A stretch of DNA of 21,141 nt, from the NCBI GenBank assembly GCA_018260285.1, contig JAGLBH010000012.1, positions 1 through 21,141 of the forward strand, written 5' to 3'. This stretch comes from Arthrobacter sp. (lineage in GTDB: Bacteria; Actinomycetota; Actinomycetes; Actinomycetales; Micrococcaceae). Numbering within the stretch: the stretch's first letter is position 1; each line of letters opens with the position of its first letter. The notes below the pieces were generated by a model. It did not search any database. It saw nothing but the letters and a program-made list of their open reading frames with translations, and was not told where the DNA came from. Positions 1 to 8,827 of the stretch are shown one piece after another. The position numbers and the translations under genes were made by a program.

Positions 1-139
1 CCTTGCGCACAACGGTGTGACCGATGCGCTTCAGGCCGAGGGACCGCAGCGTGTCGCGGTGGTTCTGCTTACCGCCGATGCTGGAACGAATCTGAGTGAT
101 CTCGATGTTCGCTTCGCTTGCAACCCAGTTCTTAGCCAT
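1..139 (-). CDS. rpmD: 50S ribosomal protein L30 (5' part only)
   Basis: The first 46 codons of L30, a small protein of the large ribosomal subunit, are present; the rest lies beyond the left edge. The ATG is at 139-137, two bases after the rpsE stop. The N-terminus ([20 protein letters not shown], then [26 protein letters not shown]) shows the L30 signature: one beta strand, then the IG..(x)..TLR.LGL.R..... V helix region. It is the last gene of the spc cluster visible here. Its place directly after rpsE matches the usual rplR-rpsE-rpmD order, so rplO and secY would be expected next, though they cannot be seen. Identification is secure; the length of the full protein is unknown. Confidence 0.93.
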   Translation of the reverse strand, partial: MAKNWVASEANIEITQIRSSIGGKQNHRDTLRSLGLKRIGHTVVRK

Positions 140-141
140 GG

Positions 142-867
142 TTACGCACCTGCCTTTTCGTTCTGCATCGCACGCAGGAGGCTGGCCGGAACGACCTCAT
201 CCAGCGGAAGACCGCGGCGTGCAGCAACTGCAGCCGGCTCCTCGAGGCCCTTCAGCGCAGCAACAGTCGCGTGAACGATGTTGATGGCGTTGGAGGAACC
301 CAGCGACTTGGAGAGCACGTCGTGAATGCCAGCGCACTCCAGGACGGCGCGGACCGGACCACCGGCGATAACACCGGTACCCGGGGATGCCGGGCGGAGC
401 AGGACGACGCCTGCAGCCGCTTCACCCTGGACGAGGTGCGGGATGGTTCCGCCGATGCGAGGAACGCGGAAGAAGGACTTCTTCGCCTCCTCGACAGCCT
501 TGGCGATCGCCGCGGGAACTTCCTTGGCCTTGCCGTAGCCCACACCGACCATGCCGTTGCCGTCACCGACGACGACGAGAGCGGTGAAGCTGAAGCGACG
601 ACCGCCCTTGACGACCTTGGCGACGCGGTTGATGGTCACAACGCGCTCAAGGAACTTGTCCTTGTCCTCGTTGCGTGCGCTGTCGCGGGAATCGCGACCG
701 CCGCGACCGCCTTCACGGCGACCGCCTGCACGCTCACCGTTGCGTCCGCCGTCACGGCGCTGACCGCGACGGTCATCGTTCGTGCCAGCGGCAGCGGTTG
801 CTTCAGTTGCCTCAGCAGCGTTTGCTTCAGTCACCTGAGTTTCCTTTTCGTTGTTTGCTTCGGTCAC
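142..867 (-). CDS. rpsE: 30S ribosomal protein S5 with long Arg/Gly-rich N-terminal extension
   Basis: S5 belongs to the small subunit near the mRNA entry and decoding region and contributes to translational accuracy. The conserved core starts near residue 71 ([20 protein letters not shown]) and includes [18 protein letters not shown] and the later [17 protein letters not shown] segment. At 241 aa the protein is well above the roughly 165-200 aa of many bacterial S5 proteins. The excess is N-terminal: residues 1-30 are acidic and rich in Ala/Thr, and residues 31-64 are a low-complexity Arg/Gly/Asp stretch. The start is GTG at 867, inside a GTGA overlap with the rplR stop, so translation is probably coupled. 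No better internal start was seen before the core. Identity is certain; the exact start is somewhat less so. Confidence 0.95.
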   Translation of the reverse strand: MTEANNEKETQVTEANAAEATEATAAAGTNDDRRGQRRDGGRNGERAGGRREGGRGGRDSRDSARNEDKDKFLERVVTINRVAKVVKGGRRFSFTALVVVGDGNGMVGVGYGKAKEVPAAIAKAVEEAKKSFFRVPRIGGTIPHLVQGEAAAGVVLLRPASPGTGVIAGGPVRAVLECAGIHDVLSKSLGSSNAINIVHATVAALKGLEEPAAVAARRGLPLDEVVPASLLRAMQNEKAGA

Positions 868-1247
868 AGTGCCAGCCCGCCTTCGCGTGCGCCGTCGGCC
901 ACAGCCGCGATGCGGCCGTGGTAACGGTTGCCGCCGCGGTCGAAGACGACTGCTTCGATGCCAGCGGCCTTGGCGCGCTCTGCAACGAGCTCGCCGACGC
1001 GCTTGGCCTTGGCGGACTTGTCACCGTCGAATGCGCGGAGGTCAGCTTCCATGGTGGAAGCGGAGACCACAGTCACGCCGCGGCTGTCGTCGACAACCTG
1101 GGCGAACATGTGACGAGCGGAACGGTTGACGACCAAACGCGGGCGTGCGGCCGTACCGGTGATGCGCTTGCGAATGCGAAGCTGACGACGCGCGCGCGCA
1201 GCCTGCTTGTTCTTCGAGTTGCGCTTCTTGTTGATGTTGATGGCCAT
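864..1247 (-). CDS. rplR: 50S ribosomal protein L18
   Basis: L18 binds 5S rRNA together with L5 and helps dock it in the central protuberance. The 127-aa length is usual. The basic N-terminal tail ([20 protein letters not shown]) and the strongly conserved C-terminal block [20 protein letters not shown] identify it. It starts with ATG two bases after the rplF stop and ends inside the GTGA overlap with rpsE, so it sits in the middle of the spc transcription unit. Nothing is unusual apart from the overlap. Confidence 0.97.
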   Translation of the reverse strand: MAININKKRNSKNKQAARARRQLRIRKRITGTAARPRLVVNRSARHMFAQVVDDSRGVTVVSASTMEADLRAFDGDKSAKAKRVGELVAERAKAAGIEAVVFDRGGNRYHGRIAAVADGAREGGLAL

Positions 1248-1249
1248 GG

Positions 1250-1786
1250 TTACTTACCAGCCTTTCCGACCTTGCGGCGGATCTGCTCGCCAACGTAACG
1301 GACACCCTTGCCCTTGTAGGGGTCAGGCTTGCGCAGCTTGCGGATGTTGGCAGAAACTTCACCAACCTGCTGCTTGTTGATACCCGAAACCGAGAACTTG
1401 GTCGGACCCTCGACGGCAAACGTGATGCCCTCGGGAGCGGTGACCGTGACGGGGTGCGAGTAGCCGAGGGCGAACTCGAGGTCCGATCCCTTCGCCTGCA
1501 CGCGGTAACCCGTGCCGTGGATTTCAAGCTTCTTCTCGTATCCCTGCGTCACGCCGATGATCATGTTGCTGATCAGCGAGCGGGTCAGGCCGTGAAGCGA
1601 ACGGGACTCGCGCAGGTCATCCGGGCGAGCAACCGTGAGGGTGCCCTCCTCGAGAGTGACCGTGATCGGCGATGCGATCGTGTGCTCGAGCGTGCCCTTC
1701 GGGCCCTTCACAGATACGAGGCTTCCCTCGATCTTAACCTCAACGCCGGCGGGAACCGAGATGGGGAGACGTCCAATACGGGACAT
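1250..1786 (-). CDS. rplF: 50S ribosomal protein L6
   Basis: L6 has two similar alpha/beta domains and lies near the GTPase-associated centre where EF-Tu and EF-G bind. The 178-aa length is normal. The N-terminus [17 protein letters not shown] and the C-terminal signature [22 protein letters not shown] are diagnostic. The start is ATG at 1786, 27 bases after the rpsH stop, which leaves room for its own ribosome binding site. It keeps the standard order rpsH-rplF-rplR. Confidence 0.97.
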   Translation of the reverse strand: MSRIGRLPISVPAGVEVKIEGSLVSVKGPKGTLEHTIASPITVTLEEGTLTVARPDDLRESRSLHGLTRSLISNMIIGVTQGYEKKLEIHGTGYRVQAKGSDLEFALGYSHPVTVTAPEGITFAVEGPTKFSVSGINKQQVGEVSANIRKLRKPDPYKGKGVRYVGEQIRRKVGKAGK

Positions 1787-1813
1787 TTTCTATTCCTTTC
1801 CCTTGTTCCCTGA

Positions 1814-2212
1814 TTACCAAACGTAGGCGAGGACTTCTCCGCCCACGCCCTTCTTGGCAGCCTGGCGGTCAGTGAGAAGACCGGAGGACGTGGACAGAAT
1901 CGCGATGCCGAGGCCACCCAGAACGTGCGGGAGGTTCGTGGACTTCGCGTAAACACGCAGGCCGGGCTTCGAGATGCGGCGGATGCCGGCAATCGAACGC
2001 TCGCGCTGCGGACCGAACTTGAGGTTGAGGATGAGAGTCTTGCCGACCTCTGCCTCTTCCTCAGACCAGTCCTTGATGTAGCCTTCAGCCTTCAGGATGT
2101 CTGCAAGACGTGCCTTGAGCTTGCTGTACGGCATCGAGACGGACTCGTGGTATGCCGAGTTTGCGTTGCGCAGACGAGTGAGCATGTCTGCGACGGGGTC
2201 TGTCATTGTCAT
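1814..2212 (-). CDS. rpsH: 30S ribosomal protein S8
   Basis: S8 binds the central domain of 16S rRNA early in small-subunit assembly; in E. coli it also represses the spc operon. The protein has the usual 132 aa, begins [20 protein letters not shown] and ends with the signature [14 protein letters not shown] followed by GEVLAYVW. The ATG at 2212 gives the N-terminus common in actinobacteria; an in-frame ATG two codons later (2206) is an alternative. It directly follows rplE with only a 65-base gap. The usual rpsN gene is not there (see the feature at 2213-2277). Confidence 0.97.
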   Translation of the reverse strand: MTMTDPVADMLTRLRNANSAYHESVSMPYSKLKARLADILKAEGYIKDWSEEEAEVGKTLILNLKFGPQRERSIAGIRRISKPGLRVYAKSTNLPHVLGGLGIAILSTSSGLLTDRQAAKKGVGGEVLAYVW

Positions 2213-2277
2213 GACGGGGCCTTAGCCCTTCCTCATAACGGTTTCCGCGGGTTTCGCGGACCTGTTACGTAGTGGTT
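2213..2277 (-). other. Short rplE-rpsH spacer lacking rpsN, with a small hairpin
   Basis: This 65-base spacer lies where many bacteria, including many actinobacteria, carry rpsN (S14). It is too short for the roughly 61-codon zinc-type S14, and no S14-like peptide can be read from it. It holds a 6-bp inverted repeat, TCCGCG at 2244-2249 and CGCGGA at 2255-2260, with a 5-base loop. No U-tract follows it on the minus strand, so it does not look like a terminator. A four-codon ATG..TAA stretch just upstream of rpsH is probably meaningless. Confidence 0.7.
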
Positions 2278-2844
2278 TTAGTTCTCAGTCTTGAACGGGA
2301 AGCCAAGCGCCTTCAGCAGCGCGCGGCCCTCGTCGTCGGTCTTCGCCGTCGTCACGAGCGTGATGTCCATACCGCGCACGCGATCGATCTTGTCCTGATC
2401 GATTTCGTGGAACATGGACTGCTCGGTCAGGCCGAAGGTGTAGTTGCCGTTGCCGTCGAACTGGCGGTCAGAGAGACCGCGGAAGTCGCGAATACGCGGG
2501 AGGGCGAGCGTCACGAGACGATCGACGAATTCCCACATGCGGTCTCCGCGGAGCGTGACGTGAGCGCCGATCGGCATGCCTTCGCGCAGCTTGAACTGTG
2601 CGATCGACTTGCGGGCCTTCGTCACGAGCGGCTTCTGGCCGGTGATGGCGGTGAGGTCGCGAACTGCGCCCTCGATGAGCTTGGAGTCCTTGGCGGCATC
2701 TCCAACACCCATGTTGACAACAACCTTGACAAGACCAGGAACCTGGTTGACGTTGATGTAGTTGAACTCGCTCTGGAGGGACTCGCGGATTTCGCCGGAG
2801 TACTTTGCCTTCAGGCGCGGGGCGACTGCGGTGGTCTCAGACAT
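2278..2844 (-). CDS. rplE: 50S ribosomal protein L5
   Basis: L5 binds 5S rRNA in the central protuberance and contacts the P-site tRNA and the small subunit. The length (188 aa) and the blocks [40 protein letters not shown] and [13 protein letters not shown] are typical. The ATG overlaps the rplX stop by one base (TAATG), so the two are very likely translationally coupled; an AAGGA motif six bases upstream also serves as a Shine-Dalgarno site. Confidence 0.97.
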   Translation of the reverse strand: MSETTAVAPRLKAKYSGEIRESLQSEFNYINVNQVPGLVKVVVNMGVGDAAKDSKLIEGAVRDLTAITGQKPLVTKARKSIAQFKLREGMPIGAHVTLRGDRMWEFVDRLVTLALPRIRDFRGLSDRQFDGNGNYTFGLTEQSMFHEIDQDKIDRVRGMDITLVTTAKTDDEGRALLKALGFPFKTEN

Positions 2845-3203
2845 TAGAGATCCTTTCCAGAGGCCTTGGAGATGCGCACGCGAACGGTCTTTTCCTTACC
2901 GTCACGGGTCACAGTCTCGAGTCGGTAGCCGACGCGAGTCGGCTTCTTGGTCTCGGGATCGACGACAGCCACGTTGGAGACGTGAATCGGGGCCTCGACC
3001 TCGACAATGCCGCCTTCGGTCGTGCCCGATGCAGTCTGACCTGCGCGCAAGTGCTTCTTCACGCGGTTGACGCCCTCGACAATGACGCGGTTCTCTGCAG
3101 GGATAACCTGGAGAACCTTGCCCTGCTTGCCGCGGTCGCCGCCACGCTCAGCCTTGGCACCGGTGATCACCTGGACGAGATCGCCCTTCTTGATCTTTGC
3201 CAT
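2844..3203 (-). CDS. rplX: 50S ribosomal protein L24
   Basis: L24 is an assembly-initiating protein that binds the 5' end of 23S rRNA near the exit of the peptide tunnel. The N-terminal half is a KOW-type RNA-binding fold ([20 protein letters not shown], then [22 protein letters not shown]), followed by KKHLRAGQT and the C-terminal beta segment. The 119-aa length is within the actinobacterial range. The ATG lies three bases after the rplN stop, and its end overlaps rplE by one base. Confidence 0.97.
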   Translation of the reverse strand: MAKIKKGDLVQVITGAKAERGGDRGKQGKVLQVIPAENRVIVEGVNRVKKHLRAGQTASGTTEGGIVEVEAPIHVSNVAVVDPETKKPTRVGYRLETVTRDGKEKTVRVRISKASGKDL

Positions 3204-3206
3204 GTG

Positions 3207-3575
3207 TTAGAGCACCTCCGGAGCCAGCGAAACGATCTTCATGAACTTCTTGTCACGCAGCTCGCGGCCCACCGGGCCGAAGATGCGCGTTCCACGGGGG
3301 TCGCCGTCGTTCTTCAGAATCACTGCTGCGTTCTCATCGAACTTGATGTAGGAACCGTCCGCACGGCGGCGTTCCTTCTTCGTGCGAACGACGACTGCCT
3401 TGACGACATCGCCCTTCTTCACGTTTCCGCCAGGGATTGCATCCTTGACGGTGGCGACGATGACGTCGCCAATGCCTGCGTAGCGACGGCCAGAGCCACC
3501 GAGAACGCGGATCGTCAAGATTTCCTTGGCGCCCGTGTTGTCGGCGATCTTAAGTCGCGACTCCTGCTGAATCAA
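3207..3575 (-). CDS. rplN: 50S ribosomal protein L14, TTG start
   Basis: L14 is a 122-aa large-subunit protein at the inter-subunit surface. It begins [20 protein letters not shown] and contains [15 protein letters not shown] and [18 protein letters not shown], all diagnostic. The start codon is TTG at 3575, chosen because the conserved N-terminus begins exactly there and an AGGAG Shine-Dalgarno sequence precedes it by six bases. It opens the spc cluster after a 340-base gap and is probably the first gene of its own transcript. The weak start codon is offset by the strong ribosome binding site. Confidence 0.96.
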   Translation of the reverse strand: MIQQESRLKIADNTGAKEILTIRVLGGSGRRYAGIGDVIVATVKDAIPGGNVKKGDVVKAVVVRTKKERRRADGSYIKFDENAAVILKNDGDPRGTRIFGPVGRELRDKKFMKIVSLAPEVL

Positions 3576-3915
3576 TTTTTACTCCTGTCGTCGCGCCGGT
3601 TCTCACGCCTTGTACGTGAGCCTTGCGGAACGGATATGATCAACCCGCATTCCATGGCCTGTGACGCTGGGGCCCAGCCAGAGGGGCTGCGGGGTCTGGC
3701 GCCTGCCAAGCTCTTCGCGGCAGAAGTGGGCGCGCGAAAAGGGCACAGGCGTACAGATCTTCCATCTTACCCCGTAGACTGCCCGTCCGACGAATCGCCC
3801 TGCGCGCGGGGACCTCGCACGCAGAAAAGACCCCGCGCACCTCCCCCACTGAGTGGGATGAGGGCGCAGGGCCTTGTCTCTGTCTTCGGCTCAGCCGAGG
3901 ATCAAGAGGCTCGGT
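3576..3915 (-). other. Non-coding boundary between the S10 and spc clusters, with several inverted repeats
   Basis: No credible gene is seen here; the only sizeable reading frame (3640-3849, minus) has no recognisable protein character. In transcription order after rpsQ there is TCGGC/GCCGA around 3886-3898, CCCAC/GTGGG around 3845-3857, a perfect 8-bp repeat GCGCGGGG (3804-3811) with CCCCGCGC (3831-3838), GCCAGA/TCTGGC at 3677-3682 and 3695-3700, and CTCACG/CGTGAG at 3602-3607 and 3615-3620. None is followed by a U-tract on the minus strand. The spacing suggests that S10 transcription ends or weakens and that an spc promoter and leader lie here, but I could not pick a convincing -35/-10 pair. 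Confidence 0.55.
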
Positions 3916-4206
3916 TTAGCGAGCGCGCTCGATGACCTCGACGAGACGCCAGCGCTTCGTTGCCGACAGCGGACGGGTCTCCGCGATGAGAACGAGGTCG
4001 CCGATGCCGGCGGTGTTCTCTTCGTCGTGTGCTTTGACCTTGGACGTACGGCGGATGACCTTGCCGTACAGGGCGTGCTTCACGCGGTCCTCGACCTGCA
4101 CGGTGATCGTCTTCTCCATCTTGTCGGAGACGACGTAGCCGCGACGGGTCTTGCGGTAAGCGCGAGCCTGGGACTCTTCAGTCACTGCAACTTCCTTTTC
4201 GCTCAC
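3916..4206 (-). CDS. rpsQ: 30S ribosomal protein S17
   Basis: S17 is an early-assembly small-subunit protein with an OB-fold that binds the 5' domain of 16S rRNA. The core starts at about residue 20 ([20 protein letters not shown]) and ends with the signature [23 protein letters not shown]. The 96-aa length includes a short acidic N-terminal tail of about 15 residues, common in actinobacteria. The start is GTG at 4206 within a GTGA overlap with rpmC. It is the last gene of the S10 cluster. Confidence 0.96.
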   Translation of the reverse strand: MSEKEVAVTEESQARAYRKTRRGYVVSDKMEKTITVQVEDRVKHALYGKVIRRTSKVKAHDEENTAGIGDLVLIAETRPLSATKRWRLVEVIERAR

Positions 4207-4445
4207 TTGTCATCACCCTTAGGGGTTTCGACAATGTTGAGTTTGCGTTCGTTCAGCACCGTGTAGATGCGAGCGATATCGCGACGGACGGCGCGCAGAC
4301 GGCTGTTGTTCTCCAACTGGCCACTGGCTGCCTGGAAGCGCAGGTTGAACAGCTCTTCCTTGGCCTTAGCAAGCTCCTTCGTGAGGCGCTCGTTATCGAA
4401 GCTTGTGAGCTCCTTGACGGCAAGATCCTTGGATCCAATAGCCAT
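4203..4445 (-). CDS. rpmC: 50S ribosomal protein L29
   Basis: L29 is a small helical-hairpin protein near the peptide exit tunnel, next to L23, where it contributes to the site used by trigger factor and SRP. The 80-aa protein contains [20 protein letters not shown] and [20 protein letters not shown], then [14 protein letters not shown], a clear match to the two-helix fold. The C-terminal tail (VETPKGDDK) is slightly extended. It starts two bases after the rplP stop and overlaps rpsQ by four bases. Confidence 0.96.
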   Translation of the reverse strand: MAIGSKDLAVKELTSFDNERLTKELAKAKEELFNLRFQAASGQLENNSRLRAVRRDIARIYTVLNERKLNIVETPKGDDK

Positions 4446-4447
4446 GG

Positions 4448-4864
4448 TTATTCACCACCCTCACGACGGACGATTCGTGCCTTAAGCGGCAACTTGTGGA
4501 TCGCAAGGCGCAGGGCCTCACGGGCTACTTCTTCGCTGACACCGGAGAGCTCGAAGAGAACTCGTCCCGGCTTCACGTTGGCAACCCACCACTCGGGCGA
4601 ACCCTTACCGGAACCCATGCGGGTTTCGGCAGGCTTCTTGGTCAGCGGACGGTCAGGGTAGATGTTGATCCAGACCTTGCCGCCACGCTTGATGTGACGC
4701 GTCATGGCGATACGAGCTGCCTCGATCTGACGGTTCGTCACGTAAGCGGGGGTCAGAGCCTGAATGCCGTACTCACCGAAAGTGACCTCAGTGCCGCCCT
4801 TGGCCATGCCGGAGCGCTTCGGGTGGTGCTGCTTGCGGTGCTTTACTCGACGTGGGATAAGCAT
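4448..4864 (-). CDS. rplP: 50S ribosomal protein L16
   Basis: L16 organises the A-site side of the peptidyl transferase centre and is needed for late assembly of the large subunit. The length (138 aa) is standard. The N-terminus [19 protein letters not shown], the block [15 protein letters not shown] and the loop [20 protein letters not shown] identify it. The ATG follows the rpsC stop with no intervening base, so the two are probably co-translated. Confidence 0.97.
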   Translation of the reverse strand: MLIPRRVKHRKQHHPKRSGMAKGGTEVTFGEYGIQALTPAYVTNRQIEAARIAMTRHIKRGGKVWINIYPDRPLTKKPAETRMGSGKGSPEWWVANVKPGRVLFELSGVSEEVAREALRLAIHKLPLKARIVRREGGE

Positions 4865-5680
4865 TTAAGCCTCTCCTCCCTCTGCAGCAGCCGGAGCCTC
4901 GGCCGGAGCCTGAGCTGCCTGCGGTGCTGCCTGGCGATCGGTGGGACGACGACGACGGGTCTCGCCGCCGCGGCCCGGACGCTCAGCGCCGCGGTTGCCG
5001 CGAGCCGGAGCTGCAGCAGCCTGCGCCGCAAGCTCCTTGGACGTGATGTCGCCCTTGTAGATCCAGACCTTCACGCCGATGCGGCCGAACGTCGTCTTGG
5101 CCTCGAAGAAGCCGTAGTCGATGTTGGCGCGGAGCGTGTGAAGCGGAACGCGGCCTTCGCGGTAGAACTCCTTGCGGCTCATTTCAGCGCCGCCCAGTCG
5201 ACCGGAGCACTGGACACGGATGCCCTTGGCGCCGGCACGCTGTGCGGACTGCATGGCCTTCTTCATCGCGCGGCGGAAGGCCACGCGGGAAGCGAGCTGC
5301 TCGGCGATGCCCTGAGCAACCAGGGTGGCTTCCATCTCGGGGTTCTTGACCTCGAGGATGTTCAGCTGAACCTGCTTGCCCGTGAGCTTCTCAAGCTCGC
5401 CGCGGATGCGGTCTGCTTCAGCGCCGCGACGGCCGATGACGATACCCGGGCGCGCCGTGTGGATGTCCACGCGGACACGGTCACGGGTGCGCTCGATCTC
5501 GATCTTGGCGACTGCTGCGCGGTCCATGCTCGGACCGGAGAACATTTCGCGGATCTTCACGTCTTCAACGACGAAGTCCTTGTAACGCTGACCCGGCTTG
5601 TTGCTGTCAGCAAACCAGTGCGAAACGTGGGAAGTCGTGATTCCGAGGCGGAATCCGTTCGGGTTGATTTTCTGTCCCAT
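4865..5680 (-). CDS. rpsC: 30S ribosomal protein S3 with low-complexity C-terminal tail
   Basis: S3 forms part of the mRNA entry channel and the small-subunit helicase site. It begins [15 protein letters not shown]. The KH RNA-binding domain carries the GRRG loop at residues 83-86 ([20 protein letters not shown]), and the C-terminal S3 domain ends near [11 protein letters not shown]. After residue 215 comes a tail of about 56 residues: first Ala-rich, then Arg-rich (RRRRPTDR), then Ala/Pro/Glu-rich. This makes 271 aa against about 233 in E. coli; tails of this kind occur in other actinobacterial S3 proteins. It abuts rplV and rplP with no spacer. Confidence 0.97.
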   Translation of the reverse strand: MGQKINPNGFRLGITTSHVSHWFADSNKPGQRYKDFVVEDVKIREMFSGPSMDRAAVAKIEIERTRDRVRVDIHTARPGIVIGRRGAEADRIRGELEKLTGKQVQLNILEVKNPEMEATLVAQGIAEQLASRVAFRRAMKKAMQSAQRAGAKGIRVQCSGRLGGAEMSRKEFYREGRVPLHTLRANIDYGFFEAKTTFGRIGVKVWIYKGDITSKELAAQAAAAPARGNRGAERPGRGGETRRRRPTDRQAAPQAAQAPAEAPAAAEGGEA

Positions 5681-6049
5681 TTACTTTTCCCCACCCTTCT
5701 CTTCCGGAAGCGCGACAACCACAGTGATGTGGCTGGTGCGCTTGTTGATGCGGTAGGCGCGACCCTGAGCACGGGGCTGGAATCGCTTCATCGTGGGACC
5801 CTCGTCAACGAAGGCTTCGCTGATGAACAGCTCGTCTTCCTTGAACGCGACTCCGTCACGGTCTGCTGCAACGCGAGCATTCGCGATGGCAGATGCAACA
5901 ACCTTGTAAACCGGCTCCGAAGCTGCCTGTGGGGCAAACTTCAAGATCGCCAGGGCCTCATTCGCCTGCTTGCCACGAACGAGGTTGACAACGCGCCGGG
6001 CCTTCATAGGCGTTACGCGGATGTGACGCGCAATTGCCTTGGCTTCCAT
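5681..6049 (-). CDS. rplV: 50S ribosomal protein L22
   Basis: L22 reaches into the nascent-peptide tunnel with a long beta hairpin, near the macrolide site. The 122-aa protein has the N-terminal [20 protein letters not shown], the helix [19 protein letters not shown] and the hairpin/C-terminal block [20 protein letters not shown]. No insertion or deletion is evident in the hairpin, so the sequence gives no hint of macrolide resistance here. The ATG is 31 bases after the rpsS stop. Confidence 0.97.
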   Translation of the reverse strand: MEAKAIARHIRVTPMKARRVVNLVRGKQANEALAILKFAPQAASEPVYKVVASAIANARVAADRDGVAFKEDELFISEAFVDEGPTMKRFQPRAQGRAYRINKRTSHITVVVALPEEKGGEK

Positions 6050-6080
6050 TGCTTTCCTTCTCTCTGAAAGGCAGCGCCGC

Positions 6081-6362
6081 TTAGCGACGCTTGCCCTTCT
6101 TGTCGTCCTTCACGTGGCCGCGGAAAGTCCGCGTCGGGGCGAATTCGCCGAGCTTGTGCCCGACCATCGACTCGGTGACAAAGACGGGGATGTGCTTGCG
6201 TCCGTCGTGAACGGCGATCGTGTGTCCGAGCATGTCGGGCACGATCATCGAACGGCGGGACCACGTCTTGATGACGTTCTTGGTGCCCTTTTCGTTCTCG
6301 GCAGCGACCTTGACGTACAGGTGCTGGTCAACGAAAGGACCCTTCTTCAGGCTGCGTGGCAT
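6081..6362 (-). CDS. rpsS: 30S ribosomal protein S19
   Basis: S19 sits in the head of the small subunit, pairs with S13 and contacts A-site tRNA. The 93-aa length is standard. The N-terminus [19 protein letters not shown] and the signature [20 protein letters not shown] followed by [17 protein letters not shown] are diagnostic. It starts 12 bases after rplB and follows the universal order rplB-rpsS-rplV. Confidence 0.97.
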   Translation of the reverse strand: MPRSLKKGPFVDQHLYVKVAAENEKGTKNVIKTWSRRSMIVPDMLGHTIAVHDGRKHIPVFVTESMVGHKLGEFAPTRTFRGHVKDDKKGKRR

Positions 6363-6374
6363 GTTTCCAGGCTC

Positions 6375-7211
6375 CTATCGCTTGTTCTTGTTACGACGGC
6401 GACGAACAATGAGCTTGTCGCTTTCCTTGTTCGGACGGCGCGTGCGGCCTTCCGGCTTGCCGTTCGGGTTAACCGGGTGACGGCCACCGGAGGTCTTGCC
6501 TTCACCACCACCGTGCGGGTGGTCAACCGGGTTCATGGCGACACCGCGGACGGTCGGGCGAACGCCCTTCCAGCGCATGCGGCCGGCCTTGCCCCAGTTG
6601 ATGTTCGACTGCTCGGCGTTGCCGACCTCGCCGATCGTTGCGCGGCAGCGCACGTCGACGTTGCGGATTTCACCGGAGGGCAGACGAAGCTGTGCGTAGC
6701 GACCCTCACGGGCAACCAGCTGAACGCTCGCACCAGCGGAGCGGCCCATCTTGGCGCCGCCGCCCGGACGGAGCTCCACGCAGTGGATGACCGTGCCGAC
6801 GGGGATGTTGCGGAGCGGAAGGTTGTTGCCCGGCTTGATGTCAGCGTTGGGCCCAGCCTCGACGATGTCGTTCTGCTTCAGCTTGTTCGGCGCGATGATG
6901 TAGCGCTTCGTGCCGTCCACGTAGTGGAGAAGCGCGATGCGTGCGGTGCGGTTCGGATCGTATTCGATCTCGGCAACGCGTGCGTTCACGCCGTCCTTGT
7001 CAGCACGACGGAAGTCGATGAGACGGTACTGGCGCTTGTGGCCACCGCCCTTGTGACGCGTCGTGATCTTGCCCGTGTTGTTGCGGCCGCCGCTCTTGGG
7101 GAGCGGGCGAACCAGCGACTTCTCGGGGGTCGACCGGGTGATTTCTGTGAAGTCGGCTACGGACGAGCCGCGACGGCCCGGCGTAGTCGGCTTGTACTTA
7201 CGGATTCCCAT
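6375..7211 (-). CDS. rplB: 50S ribosomal protein L2
   Basis: L2 is one of the most conserved ribosomal proteins; it bridges the subunits and lies beside the peptidyl transferase centre. The 278-aa length is usual. It contains the N-terminal OB-type region, [13 protein letters not shown] [17 protein letters not shown], the SH3-like region ([20 protein letters not shown]) and the signature [20 protein letters not shown], whose histidine lies near the catalytic centre in known structures. The C-terminus is strongly basic (RRRRNKNKR). The ATG at 7211 is 30 bases after rplW. Confidence 0.98.
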   Translation of the reverse strand: MGIRKYKPTTPGRRGSSVADFTEITRSTPEKSLVRPLPKSGGRNNTGKITTRHKGGGHKRQYRLIDFRRADKDGVNARVAEIEYDPNRTARIALLHYVDGTKRYIIAPNKLKQNDIVEAGPNADIKPGNNLPLRNIPVGTVIHCVELRPGGGAKMGRSAGASVQLVAREGRYAQLRLPSGEIRNVDVRCRATIGEVGNAEQSNINWGKAGRMRWKGVRPTVRGVAMNPVDHPHGGGEGKTSGGRHPVNPNGKPEGRTRRPNKESDKLIVRRRRNKNKR

Positions 7212-7241
7212 AGTTTAATTCCTCGTTAAAGTGGTCTCCGC

Positions 7242-7547
7242 TTAGGAAAGCGGACCGCCGAAGATGTCGATGGACTCGCCGTCGCGAAGCGTCACGATGG
7301 CACGCTTCGTCGCCTTGCGGGAGCCCCAGCCGTAGCGGGTGCGCTTGCGCTTGCCCACACGGTTGATGGTGTTGACGGAGTCAACGTTGACAGAGAAGAT
7401 GCGCTCTACTGCAACCTTGATCTCAGCCTTGTTCGAACGCGGGTCCACGAGGAACGTGTAGCGGCCCTCGTCGATTGCGCCGTAGCTCTTCTCAGAGACG
7501 ACCGGAGCAATGATCACGTCGTGCGGAGCCTTGTTGAGCGTGCTCAC
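7242..7547 (-). CDS. rplW: 50S ribosomal protein L23
   Basis: L23 lies at the exit of the peptide tunnel and is the docking site for trigger factor and SRP. The 101-aa protein shows [40 protein letters not shown] and the basic loop [20 protein letters not shown]. The start is GTG at 7547 in a 4-base GTGA overlap with the rplD stop, pointing to coupled translation. Confidence 0.96.
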   Translation of the reverse strand: MSTLNKAPHDVIIAPVVSEKSYGAIDEGRYTFLVDPRSNKAEIKVAVERIFSVNVDSVNTINRVGKRKRTRYGWGSRKATKRAIVTLRDGESIDIFGGPLS

Positions 7548-8158
7548 TTGGCGGCCTCCTTCGTGGCAGTCTTGGCAGCGACGAAGGCTTCGAAAGCTGC
7601 CTGGGTGAAGACCACGTCGTCGTTCACGAGCACGTCGTAAGTGTTCAGCTGGTCGACGTACAGGCAGTGAACGTTCTCGAGGTTGCGCACGGAGAGTGCG
7701 GCGACGTCGTTGGAACGCTCGATGACGACGAGCTTGTTCTTGCGGTCGCTCACAGCGCGGAGCGCGGCGAGTGCCTCACGAGCGTTCGGCTTGTCGCCGG
7801 CAACGATCGTGTCGAGAACGTGAATGCGATCGTGGCGAGCGCGGTCCGAGAGGGCGCCGCGGAGTGCTGCCGCGATCATCTTCTTGGGGGTGCGCTGCGC
7901 GTAGTTGCGCGGGGTCGGACCGTGGACAATGCCACCGCCGGTCATGTGCGGAGCGCGGATGGAGCCCTGACGAGCCCGGCCGGTGCCCTTCTGCTTGAAC
8001 GGCTTGCGGCCTGCGCCGGAAACCTCTGCGCGGGTCTTCGTCTTGTGGGTGCCCTGACGAGCAGCAGCCAGCTGAGCGACGACGACCTGGTGCAGAAGCG
8101 GAACGTTCGTCTGAACGTCGAAGATTTCTGCGGGAAGATCAACCTTGACAGTTGCCAT
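7544..8158 (-). CDS. rplD: 50S ribosomal protein L4
   Basis: L4 has a globular domain on the ribosome surface and a long loop that lines the peptide tunnel. The 204-aa protein contains the loop [20 protein letters not shown], then [19 protein letters not shown] and the C-terminal [20 protein letters not shown] region, all typical. In E. coli L4 also represses the S10 operon by binding its leader; whether this one does is unknown, but a long leader is present upstream of rpsJ. It starts four bases after rplC and overlaps rplW. Confidence 0.97.
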   Translation of the reverse strand: MATVKVDLPAEIFDVQTNVPLLHQVVVAQLAAARQGTHKTKTRAEVSGAGRKPFKQKGTGRARQGSIRAPHMTGGGIVHGPTPRNYAQRTPKKMIAAALRGALSDRARHDRIHVLDTIVAGDKPNAREALAALRAVSDRKNKLVVIERSNDVAALSVRNLENVHCLYVDQLNTYDVLVNDDVVFTQAAFEAFVAAKTATKEAAK

Positions 8159-8162
8159 TTCC

Positions 8163-8816
8163 TTATGCTCCCTTCACTGCGGAACGGACGAGCACGACCG
8201 AACCGCGAGCACCCGGAAGGGCGCCCTTGATCAGCAGCAAGTTCTTCTCGGCGTCAACGGCGTGAATCGTGAGATTCTGCGTCGTGTGACGGACGGCGCC
8301 CATGCGGCCAGCCATGCGGAGGCCCTTGAAGACGCGCGACGGCGTCGAAGCGCCACCGATCGAGCCCGGCTTGCGGTGGTTCTTGTGAGCACCGTGGGAA
8401 GCGCCGACGCCGGAGAAGCCGTGACGCTTCATGACGCCTGCGAAGCCCTTGCCCTTGGACTTGCCCACGACGTCGACCTTCTGGCCGGCCTCGAAGAGGT
8501 CCACGGTGAGCTCCTGGCCCAGGGTGTACTCGGCGGCGTCCGCAGTGCGGAGCTCGACGAGGTGACGGCGAGGCGTGACGCCTGCCTTGTCGAAGTGGCC
8601 AGCGAGGGGCTTGGTCACCTTGCGCGGGTCGATCTGGCCGTAGCCGATCTGAACCGAGGTGTAGCCCTCGGACTCTTCAGTGCGGAGCTGGGTCACGACG
8701 TTGGTGTCTGCCTGAACGACAGTCACGGGGATGAGGCGGTTGTCCGCATCCCACACCTGGGTCATGCCGAGCTTCACGCCGAGCAGACCCTTGAAAGTAC
8801 GCTGAGTGGTCGTCAT
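8163..8816 (-). CDS. rplC: 50S ribosomal protein L3
   Basis: L3 is an assembly-initiating protein whose extension reaches towards the peptidyl transferase centre. The 217-aa protein begins [20 protein letters not shown] and carries the signature [19 protein letters not shown], then [20 protein letters not shown] and [13 protein letters not shown]. The position usually written P-G-R-V-F is P-S-R-V-F here, a minor change. The ATG lies 11 bases after rpsJ, with a G-rich Shine-Dalgarno stretch between. Confidence 0.97.
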   Translation of the reverse strand: MTTTQRTFKGLLGVKLGMTQVWDADNRLIPVTVVQADTNVVTQLRTEESEGYTSVQIGYGQIDPRKVTKPLAGHFDKAGVTPRRHLVELRTADAAEYTLGQELTVDLFEAGQKVDVVGKSKGKGFAGVMKRHGFSGVGASHGAHKNHRKPGSIGGASTPSRVFKGLRMAGRMGAVRHTTQNLTIHAVDAEKNLLLIKGALPGARGSVVLVRSAVKGA

Positions 8817-8827
8817 TCTCGGGCCCC

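Noticed and set aside
3640..3849. A 69-codon minus-strand frame in the rpsQ-rplN gap
   Set aside because: No ribosome binding site of note, no recognisable composition, and it runs through inverted repeats.
2805..6067. Long plus-strand frames at 2805-3935 and 4496-6067
   Set aside because: They lie antisense to rplX, rplN, rplP, rpsC and rplV and look like shadow frames; no conserved motif.
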